This document shows, in pieces, positions 5,946 through 15,524 of a DNA stretch of 47,179 bases. Source of the stretch: Oscillospiraceae bacterium (GTDB lineage Bacteria; Bacillota; Clostridia; Oscillospirales; Acutalibacteraceae); assembly GCA_015066525.1 (NCBI GenBank), contig SVOG01000028.1, positions 1 through 47,179 on the forward strand. Reading direction: 5' to 3'. Position numbers and translations under genes: made by a program. The number at the start of each line of letters is the position of its first letter. The first letter of the stretch is position 1. The notes beneath the pieces were generated by a model that ran no database searches, was not told the DNA's origin, and saw only the letters and a program-made list of their open reading frames with translations.

Positions 5946-7916
5946 TTAGCTCACCACTTTGCCGAGAAAATACTGCGACGCGTAGTCGGACGACAGCAAA
6001 AAATCCTGGTGATTCAGCGCCGTATAGTAGAAATTCTTAAACTCGGGGGTATTGAAATACCGCAGGTCCTCGTCCGTAAACTGCACATTCTTCTTCGGCA
6101 CCAGCAGGATGGTAGAAGGATTCGGAATGCACCCCTTCGGTTTCCTGCCGACCTTAAGTACCGTACTGTGCACCGCTGCGACAAAAACATCGTCGCGCTC
6201 GGCAAACGCCGCAATATCGTATCGGCTGATGTCGTGCGAATACACACGGTTGCACCTGTCGCTCAGGTGAACAAAGCCGGTGCTGTCAATGCAAGCCGAT
6301 GAAATCACGCATAAATCACCGCCTTCGTGGTAATCGCGCTGCTTGAGCTGGCTGGAGCACTGCACGTCAAAAAGTCCGAACTGCAGTTTATCGTAAACGC
6401 TGTCAAAGCGCGCGTCGCGGTACAGCACCCAACAAGGGAGTGCAGCGTCCGCAAAGTATTTCTGCTCCTGCACGAGTCTGCTGTCATTGTCGAGAGAATA
6501 GATTTGTGTCGTGGACGGAAGCGCCGAGCGTTTCACTGCAATCGCTGCAAACTGTTCGGCGGCACCGCAGAAACCGTACGCGCCAAAGTCAAACACTTCG
6601 GCGATGCGGCAATCCTGCACAGTCTTTCTCTCCTCGCTTGAAAAGAATGCCTTGCGCACAAGCAGAATATCCGTCTGCGCGCTGAAGGGCGCAGACGCAG
6701 ACAATGAGAGCGAAATATCATAGTTCCCCTCCTCTGCCGCCTCGGGCGCGAGAAGTTCGCACGGAGAATGGGCGTCAAGAAGGCGAATGGTCTGCGTTGT
6801 CCGCTCATCAATATCGCTAAAATAGAATTTTGCGCTGCAGTGTTCTTTTATCACAAAGAGGAGCACAAGCGGACAGTAGCCGCTCACCAGCACGCGCGGC
6901 TGATGTGCCTCAAAGACAGCGCTCTCGCGTACAAACTTTTCGGCATAATCGGGGTTCATATAATAATTACCCAGCTTCAGCCGACGCGTAGTTGCCTTCT
7001 CCGCGAGCGCACAGAGCTGCGCAAAGTTGAGATGATCGGGATTTGCCTTTAGATACGCCGTGAGCTTTGAAAAATCAGTGAGTTCTTTTTGATTCAGTAA
7101 TGCGCTGATGCGACGGTTTTGGCTGACATAATCCCAGGGCACTTTCGGTCGGTTCTTCTCCCTTACCGAGGGTGCGGGCTGAACTGCCGTCGGGATTTCA
7201 GCACCAAGGCAAATGTCGTAAAGATTCACCGTAATGCTCTCCCACTGAACGGTAAGGTCAAGCAGATTTTTCAGCACAAAAAGTATCATTCCGTAATCCC
7301 GGCACGGCGCGTCCACGCGCTGATCGGCGCGGTGCTGCATCCCGCTTTTGTCCGTCATTTCCACAGAAAACATCCGCGCACCCGCATTGTCCACCGCGAG
7401 CTTAAAAGTAAGCACTTCGGCGAGGTATTCGAGCGAAAAGCGCTCCGCGTCGATACGGGCGCTGTACGGATTCAGATGATTATCCGTGCTCTCGCAGGGT
7501 ATCACGCTCGCCGCGATACCGAGCTCTTCCTCGACGGCGCTGCGTACTTCGGAAGTAAACACTGCGATATCCGCCTCGGTGATACCATCCGTTTCAAGCA
7601 GGCATTCGTCAAAGGAACTCAATCGCGCGAATCCGAAGCGCGAACAAATCCCAAGGAACGCGGACGCTCCGCGGCGCATAATGTCAAACCGTGGCGCCTC
7701 CGCATATAAATCGGCACACTGAAGCAGAGCCTCGCTGAGGGGCTCTCCTGCATACATATGATATTTATCGCAGGCATCATTGACGCCTAATATATAGCCG
7801 TTTTCAGCGACACAGCAGGGGCGTTTGCCGTACACACGGCTCAGCCCCGTCCTGCCCGAAAGCAGCTGGTACTGATACGCGGCATTATGTAATGCAATTC
7901 TGAAATACTGTGCCAT
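5946..7916 (-). CDS. Y-family polymerase-like / degenerate N6-methyltransferase / target-recognition fusion protein
   Basis: 656 aa, no known name. Residues ~1-240 follow the course of UmuC/DinB: YFRIALHNAAY at the start, YGKRPCCV, GEPLSEAL, SSFDECLLETDG (~100-111, matching SIDEAF-DLTG), EELGIAASV, and a little-finger-like end (VQWESITVNLYDI). The first catalytic Asp (as in CDVNAFY) is replaced, while Asp103-Glu104 remain. Residues ~335-465 resemble an N6-adenine methyltransferase: Gly345 and acidic FSDID (366-370), SAPF (~408) where NPPF is expected, then VFDFGAYGFCGAAEQFAAIAVKR as in HsdM-type proteins. Residues ~510-650 look like a type I/Eco57I-type target-recognition domain ending LRYFNTPEFKNFYYTAL. 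Both enzyme centres look inactive, suggesting a DNA-binding or scaffold role (inference). It lies 12 bp after a hairpin that follows the 41-aa peptide gene; RBS weak. Confidence 0.6.
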   Translation of the reverse strand: MAQYFRIALHNAAYQYQLLSGRTGLSRVYGKRPCCVAENGYILGVNDACDKYHMYAGEPLSEALLQCADLYAEAPRFDIMRRGASAFLGICSRFGFARLSSFDECLLETDGITEADIAVFTSEVRSAVEEELGIAASVIPCESTDNHLNPYSARIDAERFSLEYLAEVLTFKLAVDNAGARMFSVEMTDKSGMQHRADQRVDAPCRDYGMILFVLKNLLDLTVQWESITVNLYDICLGAEIPTAVQPAPSVREKNRPKVPWDYVSQNRRISALLNQKELTDFSKLTAYLKANPDHLNFAQLCALAEKATTRRLKLGNYYMNPDYAEKFVRESAVFEAHQPRVLVSGYCPLVLLFVIKEHCSAKFYFSDIDERTTQTIRLLDAHSPCELLAPEAAEEGNYDISLSLSASAPFSAQTDILLVRKAFFSSEERKTVQDCRIAEVFDFGAYGFCGAAEQFAAIAVKRSALPSTTQIYSLDNDSRLVQEQKYFADAALPCWVLYRDARFDSVYDKLQFGLFDVQCSSQLKQRDYHEGGDLCVISSACIDSTGFVHLSDRCNRVYSHDISRYDIAAFAERDDVFVAAVHSTVLKVGRKPKGCIPNPSTILLVPKKNVQFTDEDLRYFNTPEFKNFYYTALNHQDFLLSSDYASQYFLGKVVS

Positions 7917-7928
7917 ATTTTCCCAAAA

Positions 7929-7952
7929 CAGGGGCTACTGACGTAGCCCCTG
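7929..7952 (-). terminator. Hairpin between 41-aa peptide gene and 656-aa gene (terminator/attenuator)
   Basis: Perfect 10-bp stem CAGGGGCTAC / GTAGCCCCTG with a 4-base loop, followed on the minus strand by TTTT only 12 bp before the next ATG. The short T-run suggests partial termination, lowering expression of the 656-aa gene relative to the peptide. Confidence 0.65.
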
Positions 7953-7963
7953 AATTTTTGTGT

Positions 7964-8089
7964 TTACCACTCACCCGTTACTTCTTCTTCCGTGTCACCG
8001 GGAATCAAACCCGATATTGTAAGAATCAAGTTATCCGCAACGGTGAACTTTTCAATTTCCGCCTCGGGAGCCATATATTCTCTTTTCAT
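7964..8089 (-). CDS. 41-aa acidic peptide, unknown function
   Basis: Encodes 41 residues starting MKREYMAPEAEIEKF, with a hydrophobic middle (LILTISGLIP, ~21-30) and an acidic tail EEEVTGEW. It has the best ribosome binding site of the region (AAAGGAGG, 10 bp before ATG) and starts 21 bp after the stop of the 2018-aa secreted protein, so it is surely co-transcribed with it. No signal peptide and no Cys. It resembles the short 'M-K-Y-x-x-P-E' peptides often seen in Clostridia whose function is unknown; a RiPP-type precursor is conceivable, but no maturation enzyme is nearby. A hairpin follows the stop. Confidence 0.75.
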   Translation of the reverse strand: MKREYMAPEAEIEKFTVADNLILTISGLIPGDTEEEVTGEW

Positions 8090-8109
8090 ACGATATAACC
8101 TCCTTTAGC

Positions 8110-11100
8110 TTAAACTGTCGCGCGTGCGCCATTTGAATATTCAATCGCGTTAACCGTAGTTGACTTATACGTGATGTCGTAGTTCACGAATCCTCTGAAG
8201 CCAACCGCATTATTGAAGCCCTTAGCGTTCGAGAGTGTGTAAGTAAACTGACCGGTCGGCAGGATGTTTGTAACAGTTCTCTTCATCGTAGCATTCTCTG
8301 CGGTAAAGGTCTTTTCGAAACCTTCTGCACAGTTGCTCTTGATGATGACACCGTAGCCGCCAAGATTCTTAGCGCCGTTTGTAACTCTTACAAATACGCG
8401 TACCTTCGTATACTTCTGTGTACCGGCTACATCCTCGCGATTTGCCATATCAGCACGCTGTACTGCAACAAACGGAAGCTGATTATCAAGCTTGTTCTTC
8501 AGCACTGCATCCGAGTTGATGTCAGCATATCCCGGAATGGACGCGTCAATCATAGCTGCTGTCAACTCGCCGCTGAGCGTACCGTTGTTATCAAGGACTG
8601 CCTTGTAGGTATTGGCGCTGCTGCTGTCGACATCCATAATCGGAACATAGTTCTCATTTGCGCAAGCGTAGAAGAAATAATCCTGATTATACGATGCAAT
8701 CTGATACTTGCCTTCCGCGGTCTTCACTGCCCATGCGACGAATCTTACGTTGCTCAGTGAATACTTTGTTTCTACTGCATCTTCAATGGATGCGTTGTAA
8801 GTAAGATTAATTCTTGTATCGTAATCAGCCTCAGTCTGAGATACGGTACCGCCGATAGCGCTGAATGCGTATTGTCCCACTACCGAATAATGCGGTCTGA
8901 AGATATACGCGCCGCCCGACTCACTCATCGTCCAGTTTTCGAATCCGTAGAACGGCACCTTGTCAGCTGTTACCTGGTATGTACCGATGGTAATAGTTGC
9001 TGCTTTAAGCGCGTCGCCGCTCGGAAGCGTTGTGCCGCTCGGAACATAGTAAACCGCCTTAATCTGATTATAAATATCGTTAATGACGACCTTCATATCC
9101 GATGCTGTTTCTGACTCACTGTCTGAAACGAGTGCCAGAACGGCAAGGTTATTCGTTACGGTCTTGGTGAAGCTGCTGTTTGCGCCGGAAAGCTTCGAAG
9201 AACTAATTGCATCTTCTCCTTCGTGGTTATCCGTGAACGAATAGTTCGTGATACTCCATCTGTCGACGCTCTTCTTTGCAATCGCGTTCTTTAAGTTACT
9301 GTTCGTAATCTTATCAAGGCTGATTTCAGCAGGCTCGCCGTACTTAATGCTCGAATAAATCTTCTCGGTGCCAATCGGTTCCTCTTCATTCTCATTCTGT
9401 ACAGTCAGAGTTACCCAAAGTCTCTTGATGTTGGCATCCTGGTTCAGATTGGTGATTGCTGCGAGCATATCATTCGTCTGGACGCTGACATTATTGCTGT
9501 TCTTAATCGGCGTGCCAACGGCAAATGAACTATTGGTCGATTCGTTATACGCGTCATAGTCTTCTGTCGTCAGTTTATGATACGCGGCGTTATACGCGGT
9601 CTGCTTCGCAGTATTAAATGCTGATACCGCGCTGTTGATATACTTATCTGTATCCACATTCTCCGCTACGGTATTTGCATAACCAAACGGCTCATAGTTT
9701 TCATCACTATCGACAGAAAGCAGCCCATCGTAAGCAGCATTCGTTAAATCGGACTTAGATACGATTGTTTCCTGCTCGATAGTGGTATCGTTCTTATCAA
9801 CAACACCGCTCGAAAGAACCTCGTACTTACCGACGTTTGACTTATCGGGCGTATCGTCGTAGTACTTTTTACCGTCATCGTACTTAGTCGCAAACAACAT
9901 CCATGTGTCGTAGGTGTACTGCTGTACGTTCTCGACATAGTTATAACTCTCACGCGTAGTCTGCTTAGTGAGAAGTTTCTCATACTCAGCAAGCGGGTTA
10001 AGATAAGTATCCGCAATCAGTTTCTTGGTATTAATGCTATTCTTAGCATTTGTGATATAGGTATCTGATTTGGACTCATCGTTTCTGTCGATAACAAGAG
10101 ACGCGATATTTTCGTCATAGTAATCGTTATAATTACTGATTGACGAAGTCGTGTATCTATTGTCTTCAAAACTGTTTGTCTTCTTATCTTCGATTTCCTC
10201 AATCAAAGCATCGTATGCCGTCCAGTTTTGAGCGTCCCACACTTTCTCGCTACCGGCACATTCCATACAGTAACTGGTCGAATAGCCGTTATCATCGGTT
10301 GTTGCGCCATCGTGGTGCGTCCAGCCGTCATTATAATCAACTTCATCGGAATATGCGCAGTGAGCGGTGTTCTCTGTAGTGGTCTCCACATATGTCTCGT
10401 TTGAATGAGGAACATGCGTACCGCTCGGGGCAATCGTTCCGTCCCAAACACCCGTGCTGGAGGTCCACGAATTCAGACGGTGTGTATTGGTTCCGGCAAT
10501 ATGAATCGGGGCTGAATTATCCGGAATGGCATCACCGCTTGTTTTATTGTTGATATTGTTGCCCGCATGAACAACGGCATCATAAGTGGTGCCGTCATAC
10601 ATTTTGTATGTTATAGTAAAGTCCTTTTTAACAAGGTTGATGTTACCCCATTTTGTAACAGCATCGTTTATTGCAGTTGCACAAGCGGATACCTGTGTTG
10701 CAACAGAACCTGCAGGAGTTGAACTTGTTAAGAAGTTGTGTGGATTGGCATCTGCAATTGCTTTGAGTGCAATAAGAGCATTGATTCTTGACTTTGTGGT
10801 ATACATCCACTGAGCCTCGCCGTCTTCGTCCATAAGGTAATCATAAAGCTGAAGTGCTGTTTTATTACCTGCATTAGTGCTCTTTGTTTCTGTTGTGCCT
10901 GACTTTACAATATCATAAATCGGTTTGTAGTTTATAACATAGTTATTTGATAACGAGGTAAATGATCCATATTTATGTTGACGTCCGCTCTGCTTATAAC
11001 TTGTATGGGCATCAAACGAAATGTTAGTGTCAACGACTGAATAAACATTGTGAGTATTAAAATAGTTCGTATTAAACACAAGCTTATTCCACCAAAAACG

Positions 11101-14100
11101 CGAAGAGCCATCTCTTTGAGAGTCAGGCGACTCAGAAGTATCATCTATATATGAAAAACTCTCAGTAGCAGCAATATTATTCGCTGCCCATTGTTGCCAA
11201 TCTCTACCATAGCCCGCCCAATTCTGTGTCAAGCTAAAGCACTCGCTTGTTTTAATCTTAGCATAATGGATAATGTGGGAAGAGCCATTAGTATCATTAC
11301 ATACTGTTTCAACCATAATCGGTGCAATTGGGTCGTGTCCCGAAGCACCATCATAAACAAGGACCGTGTTCAATGGCATTGCGACTTTCCAGTTGACACG
11401 ACCAACACCAACAGCTGTGTCTCCCACACCGTTGCCCGACCAACTTGTTGTGTTTTGAGGTGAATACAGCACGTTTTTGTATGCAGCACTTGGAATTGCA
11501 TCGTTTTTATGATATGGCTGAACAGTAAACTCCGGAACTGTTGCTAAATCTGCTCTGTTAGGTCTGATTGTAGCAAGCAGTGATTCCTCAGCGGTTTTGC
11601 CGATGTCGGTTGCGGTTGGTGAAATTGTTACCTTACCATATTCACCGGAACTTCTGGTATCAATATTATTTCCGCCAACTGTGCCTCTGCCGAAGCCAAA
11701 GGTAAGCCATAGACTATCCGGCTTATCAACGGTATCTATCGCACCGCCTACATAGGTGTTATCTACCAAAAGACAGGTTGCATAGCCGTTAAATGTGATT
11801 CTGTATCTGTGAGAATTTGATGTATCGGTTGCTGCAGTTGACAATGCAGATGCATTTGTATATGTGGCCTCAGTACCGTTTACATAGAATTTACCGTTTG
11901 CAGTAATTACAATATAGGTGTGATCATTAGCAGAACCGTTGCCGCCTTTTGTAATTGCGGCAATAACGTGTGAGCCGTCCTGATTTGTGCCTGCACTCTT
12001 ATAGGTAAAATCAACTGTATATTCGTCACCGTTAAGGATTTCGCACACTTGTGAATCTGCTGAATAAAAAGCACCTGCATTAAGTGTGATTTTGCCGCCG
12101 CCGGTAGAACCGCCTGAACGATACCATGCAACCTCGTAATTATGACCTGCGGTATCTTTCATCGTGAAGCCTTCATTTGCATTGCCGAAGTTTGCATCGT
12201 TAGCCCAGTAGTATTCAACCGTATTAGGTGTGAGTGTTCCAAAACGAGAAACGATTGCGTTGTACTCTGCAGGAGTAATCCTGATAACCGAGCCATGGCG
12301 AGGTGACAGATAGTTAACATTTGTTGTTGCGGTCGACGAGGAATTGAAGCTATACGGATTTGCCGCCTGATAAATATTATATTCGCCGGAGCCATAAAGG
12401 TCGGTCATAAGCGCATAGCTACCGTCTGTCAATTCATAGACCTGCGGACCTTCCATGCCTGTATCCGAAAACTTTGTGAATGCAGAGTACTTTGTAGCAT
12501 CGTACGAATTACCCTGCTGTCCAGAAGTAATGGTTGTATACTGTCCGTTCGCATGAGGAGACGCAGCCATATAAACCTTGTTTTCACCACTGTCCTCATC
12601 CTTAAAATACATATAATACATACCATTGTAATATGTGATATCAGCGTCTATAAAATTGTTGCAATTCGGGAATATAAGCTGTTTCGGTGTACCCTCAAAT
12701 TCTTTGAAGTCAGATGTGTATATATAATACAGTTTTGTTTTGCCATCAATAAAACCAACTGACCAATAAAGCATATACTTACCTTTTGCGGCATCCCATA
12801 TAGCCTGAGGCGCCCACGCGCGGGAAACAGTGCCGCCTGTGAGTGAAGTGCACATATCAGTAGTATCAATTACCCAAGGAGTAACGCTGCCTATTGCAGA
12901 CAAATCATTAACATCGTAAACAAGCAGTTTTGAGTTGTTGCCCCAGTTTGTGCCGTTTTGCGTGTCAAGGTCCGTTGCAAGAATATAATAGCCCGAGCTT
13001 ACCGCGCCTGTGGAAGTGTTGCGCTTGTTGAGAATATACGGGTCGCGCACATGCTTTGAAGTTGGAACGCCGCTTGTGCTGTTTGTCGGATACTGCGGAA
13101 TGGACCAGCTTGCAGTGGAATCCCACACCGGCAGACCGTTATTCACCGGCTTAAAATTAATACCGTCGTCAGATACAGCATAGTGAAGCGATTCACCGTT
13201 AGTGCTGTTGCCGGTAAAGTATGTGTACAGATACTTTGTTTTAGATGCCTGCGAAGTATCTGAGTTAACACCAGAGTAAATTTTAATATCTTTCCAGCCG
13301 ATATTTGTAAGGTAGTGACCTTTTGTGTTACCAAGATAAAGTCCGGTAATATCATCAGGATTCAAACCGGAAGTTTTCGTTGCGCCGTAGTTGATAACTA
13401 TTGCACCTGTTGTAACATCTTCAACATATGAGCCAATATAATCATCCGCATAATACATTACGTATTTGTACTGCTTATTTAGCGAAAGATTGGCGTTTTG
13501 GGAACCAATTGTATATACTCCGCCATCGCCGCCGTTTGAGTTTTGCTGGTAAGCGTTATGGTTTCGTCCCCATGCTTCTTGTCCAAAAAACTGCCTGTCA
13601 TAAATACGCGCTGTTTGATACCAAAACTTTGCATTACTTCTTGTGTCAGTACTTAATTTAATGAAAGTTGCATCGTCAGATGTAATACCATATGATCTAC
13701 CTTTAAGTGTTTCAGTACCCGCCTTCGTTGTACCTGTCAGGTAAAAGTCAACCTCGACCTTAAAATTGTCAAGCCCTGTAAACGGAGTATCAGTTGTGTC
13801 TCCATTATAACTTGTCATATAAAGAAACGACTGATGATCATCACTTGTACAGAAACCTTTAGTTGGGTCTGTATCCGGTTCAGTATTATTCTCCCAAATG
13901 TAGGCATTCCAACCTATTTTGTTACCTCCAAGATCTGGAGAAACAGATGTATAAAATCTGTTGCCGACATTATTATCGTTTATGTTTTCGTTATACCATT
14001 CCGCTCTTGTAAAGTCGGTTGATGCAACCATTTGCCAATAGTCCGTGCTCGGTACATCGGCAGCCTCGGCTGTGTCAGGACTGGACAGTACGAATGTCGG

Positions 14101-14166
14101 CAGCATTGTCACTACCATCAGCAGGGACAATACGAGCGACAACATTCTTTTCGTAATTTTTTTCAT
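8110..14166 (-). CDS. Giant secreted GH43-type / LamG-like carbohydrate-active protein (2018 aa)
   Basis: Signal peptide MKKITKRMLSLVLSLLMVVT followed by a cleavage-like region ending in EAA. Residues ~40-300: LamG/concanavalin-like domain. ~310-635: five-bladed propeller of GH43 type, with RDPYI (~374, catalytic Asp), WAPQAIWD (~451), IDADITYYNG (~507) and MEGPQVYEL (~571, general acid Glu), as in arabinanases/xylosidases. ~650-860: second LamG-like domain. The rest has long helical FIVAR-like stretches (~1250-1500), a Cys/His cluster (~1210) and beta-rich domains to the C-terminus; no sortase motif or membrane anchor. Probably binds and trims arabinan/xylan-type glycans. Start set 30 bases inside the longest frame because AGGAGG lies 9 bp before it. 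A promoter for it is not seen in the flanking leader; it may be supplied by inversion of 14368-15689. Confidence 0.85.
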   Translation of the reverse strand: MKKITKRMLSLVLSLLMVVTMLPTFVLSSPDTAEAADVPSTDYWQMVASTDFTRAEWYNENINDNNVGNRFYTSVSPDLGGNKIGWNAYIWENNTEPDTDPTKGFCTSDDHQSFLYMTSYNGDTTDTPFTGLDNFKVEVDFYLTGTTKAGTETLKGRSYGITSDDATFIKLSTDTRSNAKFWYQTARIYDRQFFGQEAWGRNHNAYQQNSNGGDGGVYTIGSQNANLSLNKQYKYVMYYADDYIGSYVEDVTTGAIVINYGATKTSGLNPDDITGLYLGNTKGHYLTNIGWKDIKIYSGVNSDTSQASKTKYLYTYFTGNSTNGESLHYAVSDDGINFKPVNNGLPVWDSTASWSIPQYPTNSTSGVPTSKHVRDPYILNKRNTSTGAVSSGYYILATDLDTQNGTNWGNNSKLLVYDVNDLSAIGSVTPWVIDTTDMCTSLTGGTVSRAWAPQAIWDAAKGKYMLYWSVGFIDGKTKLYYIYTSDFKEFEGTPKQLIFPNCNNFIDADITYYNGMYYMYFKDEDSGENKVYMAASPHANGQYTTITSGQQGNSYDATKYSAFTKFSDTGMEGPQVYELTDGSYALMTDLYGSGEYNIYQAANPYSFNSSSTATTNVNYLSPRHGSVIRITPAEYNAIVSRFGTLTPNTVEYYWANDANFGNANEGFTMKDTAGHNYEVAWYRSGGSTGGGKITLNAGAFYSADSQVCEILNGDEYTVDFTYKSAGTNQDGSHVIAAITKGGNGSANDHTYIVITANGKFYVNGTEATYTNASALSTAATDTSNSHRYRITFNGYATCLLVDNTYVGGAIDTVDKPDSLWLTFGFGRGTVGGNNIDTRSSGEYGKVTISPTATDIGKTAEESLLATIRPNRADLATVPEFTVQPYHKNDAIPSAAYKNVLYSPQNTTSWSGNGVGDTAVGVGRVNWKVAMPLNTVLVYDGASGHDPIAPIMVETVCNDTNGSSHIIHYAKIKTSECFSLTQNWAGYGRDWQQWAANNIAATESFSYIDDTSESPDSQRDGSSRFWWNKLVFNTNYFNTHNVYSVVDTNISFDAHTSYKQSGRQHKYGSFTSLSNNYVINYKPIYDIVKSGTTETKSTNAGNKTALQLYDYLMDEDGEAQWMYTTKSRINALIALKAIADANPHNFLTSSTPAGSVATQVSACATAINDAVTKWGNINLVKKDFTITYKMYDGTTYDAVVHAGNNINNKTSGDAIPDNSAPIHIAGTNTHRLNSWTSSTGVWDGTIAPSGTHVPHSNETYVETTTENTAHCAYSDEVDYNDGWTHHDGATTDDNGYSTSYCMECAGSEKVWDAQNWTAYDALIEEIEDKKTNSFEDNRYTTSSISNYNDYYDENIASLVIDRNDESKSDTYITNAKNSINTKKLIADTYLNPLAEYEKLLTKQTTRESYNYVENVQQYTYDTWMLFATKYDDGKKYYDDTPDKSNVGKYEVLSSGVVDKNDTTIEQETIVSKSDLTNAAYDGLLSVDSDENYEPFGYANTVAENVDTDKYINSAVSAFNTAKQTAYNAAYHKLTTEDYDAYNESTNSSFAVGTPIKNSNNVSVQTNDMLAAITNLNQDANIKRLWVTLTVQNENEEEPIGTEKIYSSIKYGEPAEISLDKITNSNLKNAIAKKSVDRWSITNYSFTDNHEGEDAISSSKLSGANSSFTKTVTNNLAVLALVSDSESETASDMKVVINDIYNQIKAVYYVPSGTTLPSGDALKAATITIGTYQVTADKVPFYGFENWTMSESGGAYIFRPHYSVVGQYAFSAIGGTVSQTEADYDTRINLTYNASIEDAVETKYSLSNVRFVAWAVKTAEGKYQIASYNQDYFFYACANENYVPIMDVDSSSANTYKAVLDNNGTLSGELTAAMIDASIPGYADINSDAVLKNKLDNQLPFVAVQRADMANREDVAGTQKYTKVRVFVRVTNGAKNLGGYGVIIKSNCAEGFEKTFTAENATMKRTVTNILPTGQFTYTLSNAKGFNNAVGFRGFVNYDITYKSTTVNAIEYSNGARATV

Positions 14167-14367
14167 AAAAATTGCCTCCTTTTCGTCAAAACACATATTG
14201 TGTTCGTCGCAGTGCTCGGGCGCAGTGCTGAGAACACGGGATGTGTTTTTCCTCTCAAATCAAAATTTCGCAAAGCTGCTTTTTGATTTGTAGAACTTGG
14301 GCAAAATCTACGCCTATCGCTGCGGCTTACTGACTACGCACACAGCGATTGCATAAATTTGCTCTCA
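14167..14367 (-). promoter_or_regulatory. Structured leader of the 2018-aa gene, no promoter seen
   Basis: No convincing -10/-35 pair on the minus strand. It holds a palindrome AACACA-TAT-TGTGTT (14190-14204) just before the RBS, and a perfect 10-bp inverted repeat CAAATCAAAA / TTTTGATTTG (14256-14265 and 14281-14290). It may form the 5' untranslated region of transcripts starting inside the invertible segment. Confidence 0.4.
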
Positions 14368-14394
14368 TTTCATTTATTTGTTTCATATATGAAA
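14368..14394 (+). repeat. Left inverted repeat of the recombinase segment
   Basis: 27 bp containing ATTTATTTG followed by the palindrome TTTCATATATGAAA. The reverse complement of 15663-15689 matches it at 26 of 27 positions. The surrounding 14364-14398 is also self-complementary (10-bp arms CTCATTTCAT / ATGAAATGAG). Confidence 0.8.
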
Positions 14395-14453
14395 TGAGCT
14401 GCATTTTCATGAAAAACGCGGGCTTACATCAATGCCCTATTAAATATAATTGT

Positions 14454-15458
14454 CTACGCGAGAAGGGTCTGCATCTTCTCGATGGAGGTCTGCTTTAACT
14501 CAAATGATGAGTGGACATAACGATTCAGTGTGATTTTTGTATCCGAGTGTCCGAGAAGCTCCGACACGGTTTTCGCGTCCACACCCGCTTCAATACACCG
14601 CGTCGCAAAAGTGTGGCGCAGGGTGTGAAAGGTGACGCCTGTCAATCCGCACTCCTTGACATAACGGGAAAAAATCATCTGTAAATACCGCGGTTCGGTA
14701 TATTTCAGCGTAGCGGTTGAGAGCAAATACCCTGCGCCCTTCAGACTGTTATAATATTTCAGTAATTCGGGGGGAAAGGGTATCACCCTGACCGAGTTTT
14801 CGCTCTTTGGCGGCTGGATTATCACCTCACTCTTGCCGTTTTGGCTGACACGCGCCATCGTTTTGTTGACCGTAATGGTCTCGGGGGTGATATCCTCCCA
14901 CCGAAGCGCACATAGTTCGCCGATTCTGATGCCCGTATACAGCGCAATCAGAACGCCGAACTTATGCACGTCCGAGTTAATAGACAGATACTCGATTAAC
15001 TGCTTTTGCTCGGCGATACTGAGACACCGCGGCTCTTTCTTATCCTCCCTTAAGTACTTAATTTTGGGGATGCTGATGCCGTACTCTTCAGCAGCAAAAC
15101 GGAGAAGCATATTTAATACAATTAATATATCATTAATCGTCTTGTTGCTCAGTCCCTTGTCGCGCAGGTCGGCGGTGAATAATGTCACTAAGTTTCTGTC
15201 GATATCATCAACGGGAATATTGCTCAGACTGCCGATATGATTTTTATAGACACTTTTATACTTTATCATTGTATTTGGCTTGGCAATCAGCCTTGTTTCG
15301 GCTATCCACATCGTGTAAATATCGTCAAGTCGGGGAGATTGCTGTTTATCTGCACCCTGTGACGGCTCGGCGCCGCCGGGTTCGATTTTCTTTTTGATGC
15401 CGGGGAATAAATGCCATGGGTTCATTCGTAATTGCTTTGTCTTTTCAATAAGCTGCAT
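14454..15458 (-). CDS. Tyrosine recombinase / site-specific integrase (XerC/D-like)
   Basis: 334 aa from the preferred start; AAAGG lies 9 bp upstream of this ATG, whereas an ATG 9 bases earlier (15467) would have the RBS touching it. The N-terminal ~45 residues are variable, ~45-130 is a SAM-like core-binding domain (YKSVYKNHIGSLSNIPVDDI), and ~145-325 the catalytic domain: Arg178 in TGIRIGEL, Lys218 in PPKSENS, His278/Arg281 in HTLRHTFATR, His304 in LLGHSDTKIT and Tyr314 nucleophile in NRYVH. All catalytic residues are present. No excisionase, phage or conjugation genes are adjacent, and the gene is enclosed by inverted rather than direct repeats, so an inversion role is more likely than integration. 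Transcription from it would run left towards the 2018-aa gene. Confidence 0.93.
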   Translation of the reverse strand: MQLIEKTKQLRMNPWHLFPGIKKKIEPGGAEPSQGADKQQSPRLDDIYTMWIAETRLIAKPNTMIKYKSVYKNHIGSLSNIPVDDIDRNLVTLFTADLRDKGLSNKTINDILIVLNMLLRFAAEEYGISIPKIKYLREDKKEPRCLSIAEQKQLIEYLSINSDVHKFGVLIALYTGIRIGELCALRWEDITPETITVNKTMARVSQNGKSEVIIQPPKSENSVRVIPFPPELLKYYNSLKGAGYLLSTATLKYTEPRYLQMIFSRYVKECGLTGVTFHTLRHTFATRCIEAGVDAKTVSELLGHSDTKITLNRYVHSSFELKQTSIEKMQTLLA

Positions 15459-15494
15459 ATTTACCATCCTTTCCGTTTTTCTTATTACAGCTCA

Positions 15495-15524
15495 TGTAAA
15501 ACAATGGTTGTTTACACTTAGTGT
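15495..15524. promoter_or_regulatory. Palindromic operator-like sites upstream of the recombinase gene
   Basis: TGTAAAACAA / TTGTTTACA-type palindrome (15495-15516) overlapping ACACTTAGTGT (15514-15524), 37-66 bp before the recombinase ATG. A TTGACA on the minus strand (15522-15527) overlaps them but has no good -10. They may be binding sites for the recombinase or a repressor. Confidence 0.4.

Noticed and set aside
14364-14398. Hairpin after the recombinase gene as a terminator
   Set aside because: The loop is 15 bases, the stem is AT-rich and no T-run follows; it is better explained as the recombination site.
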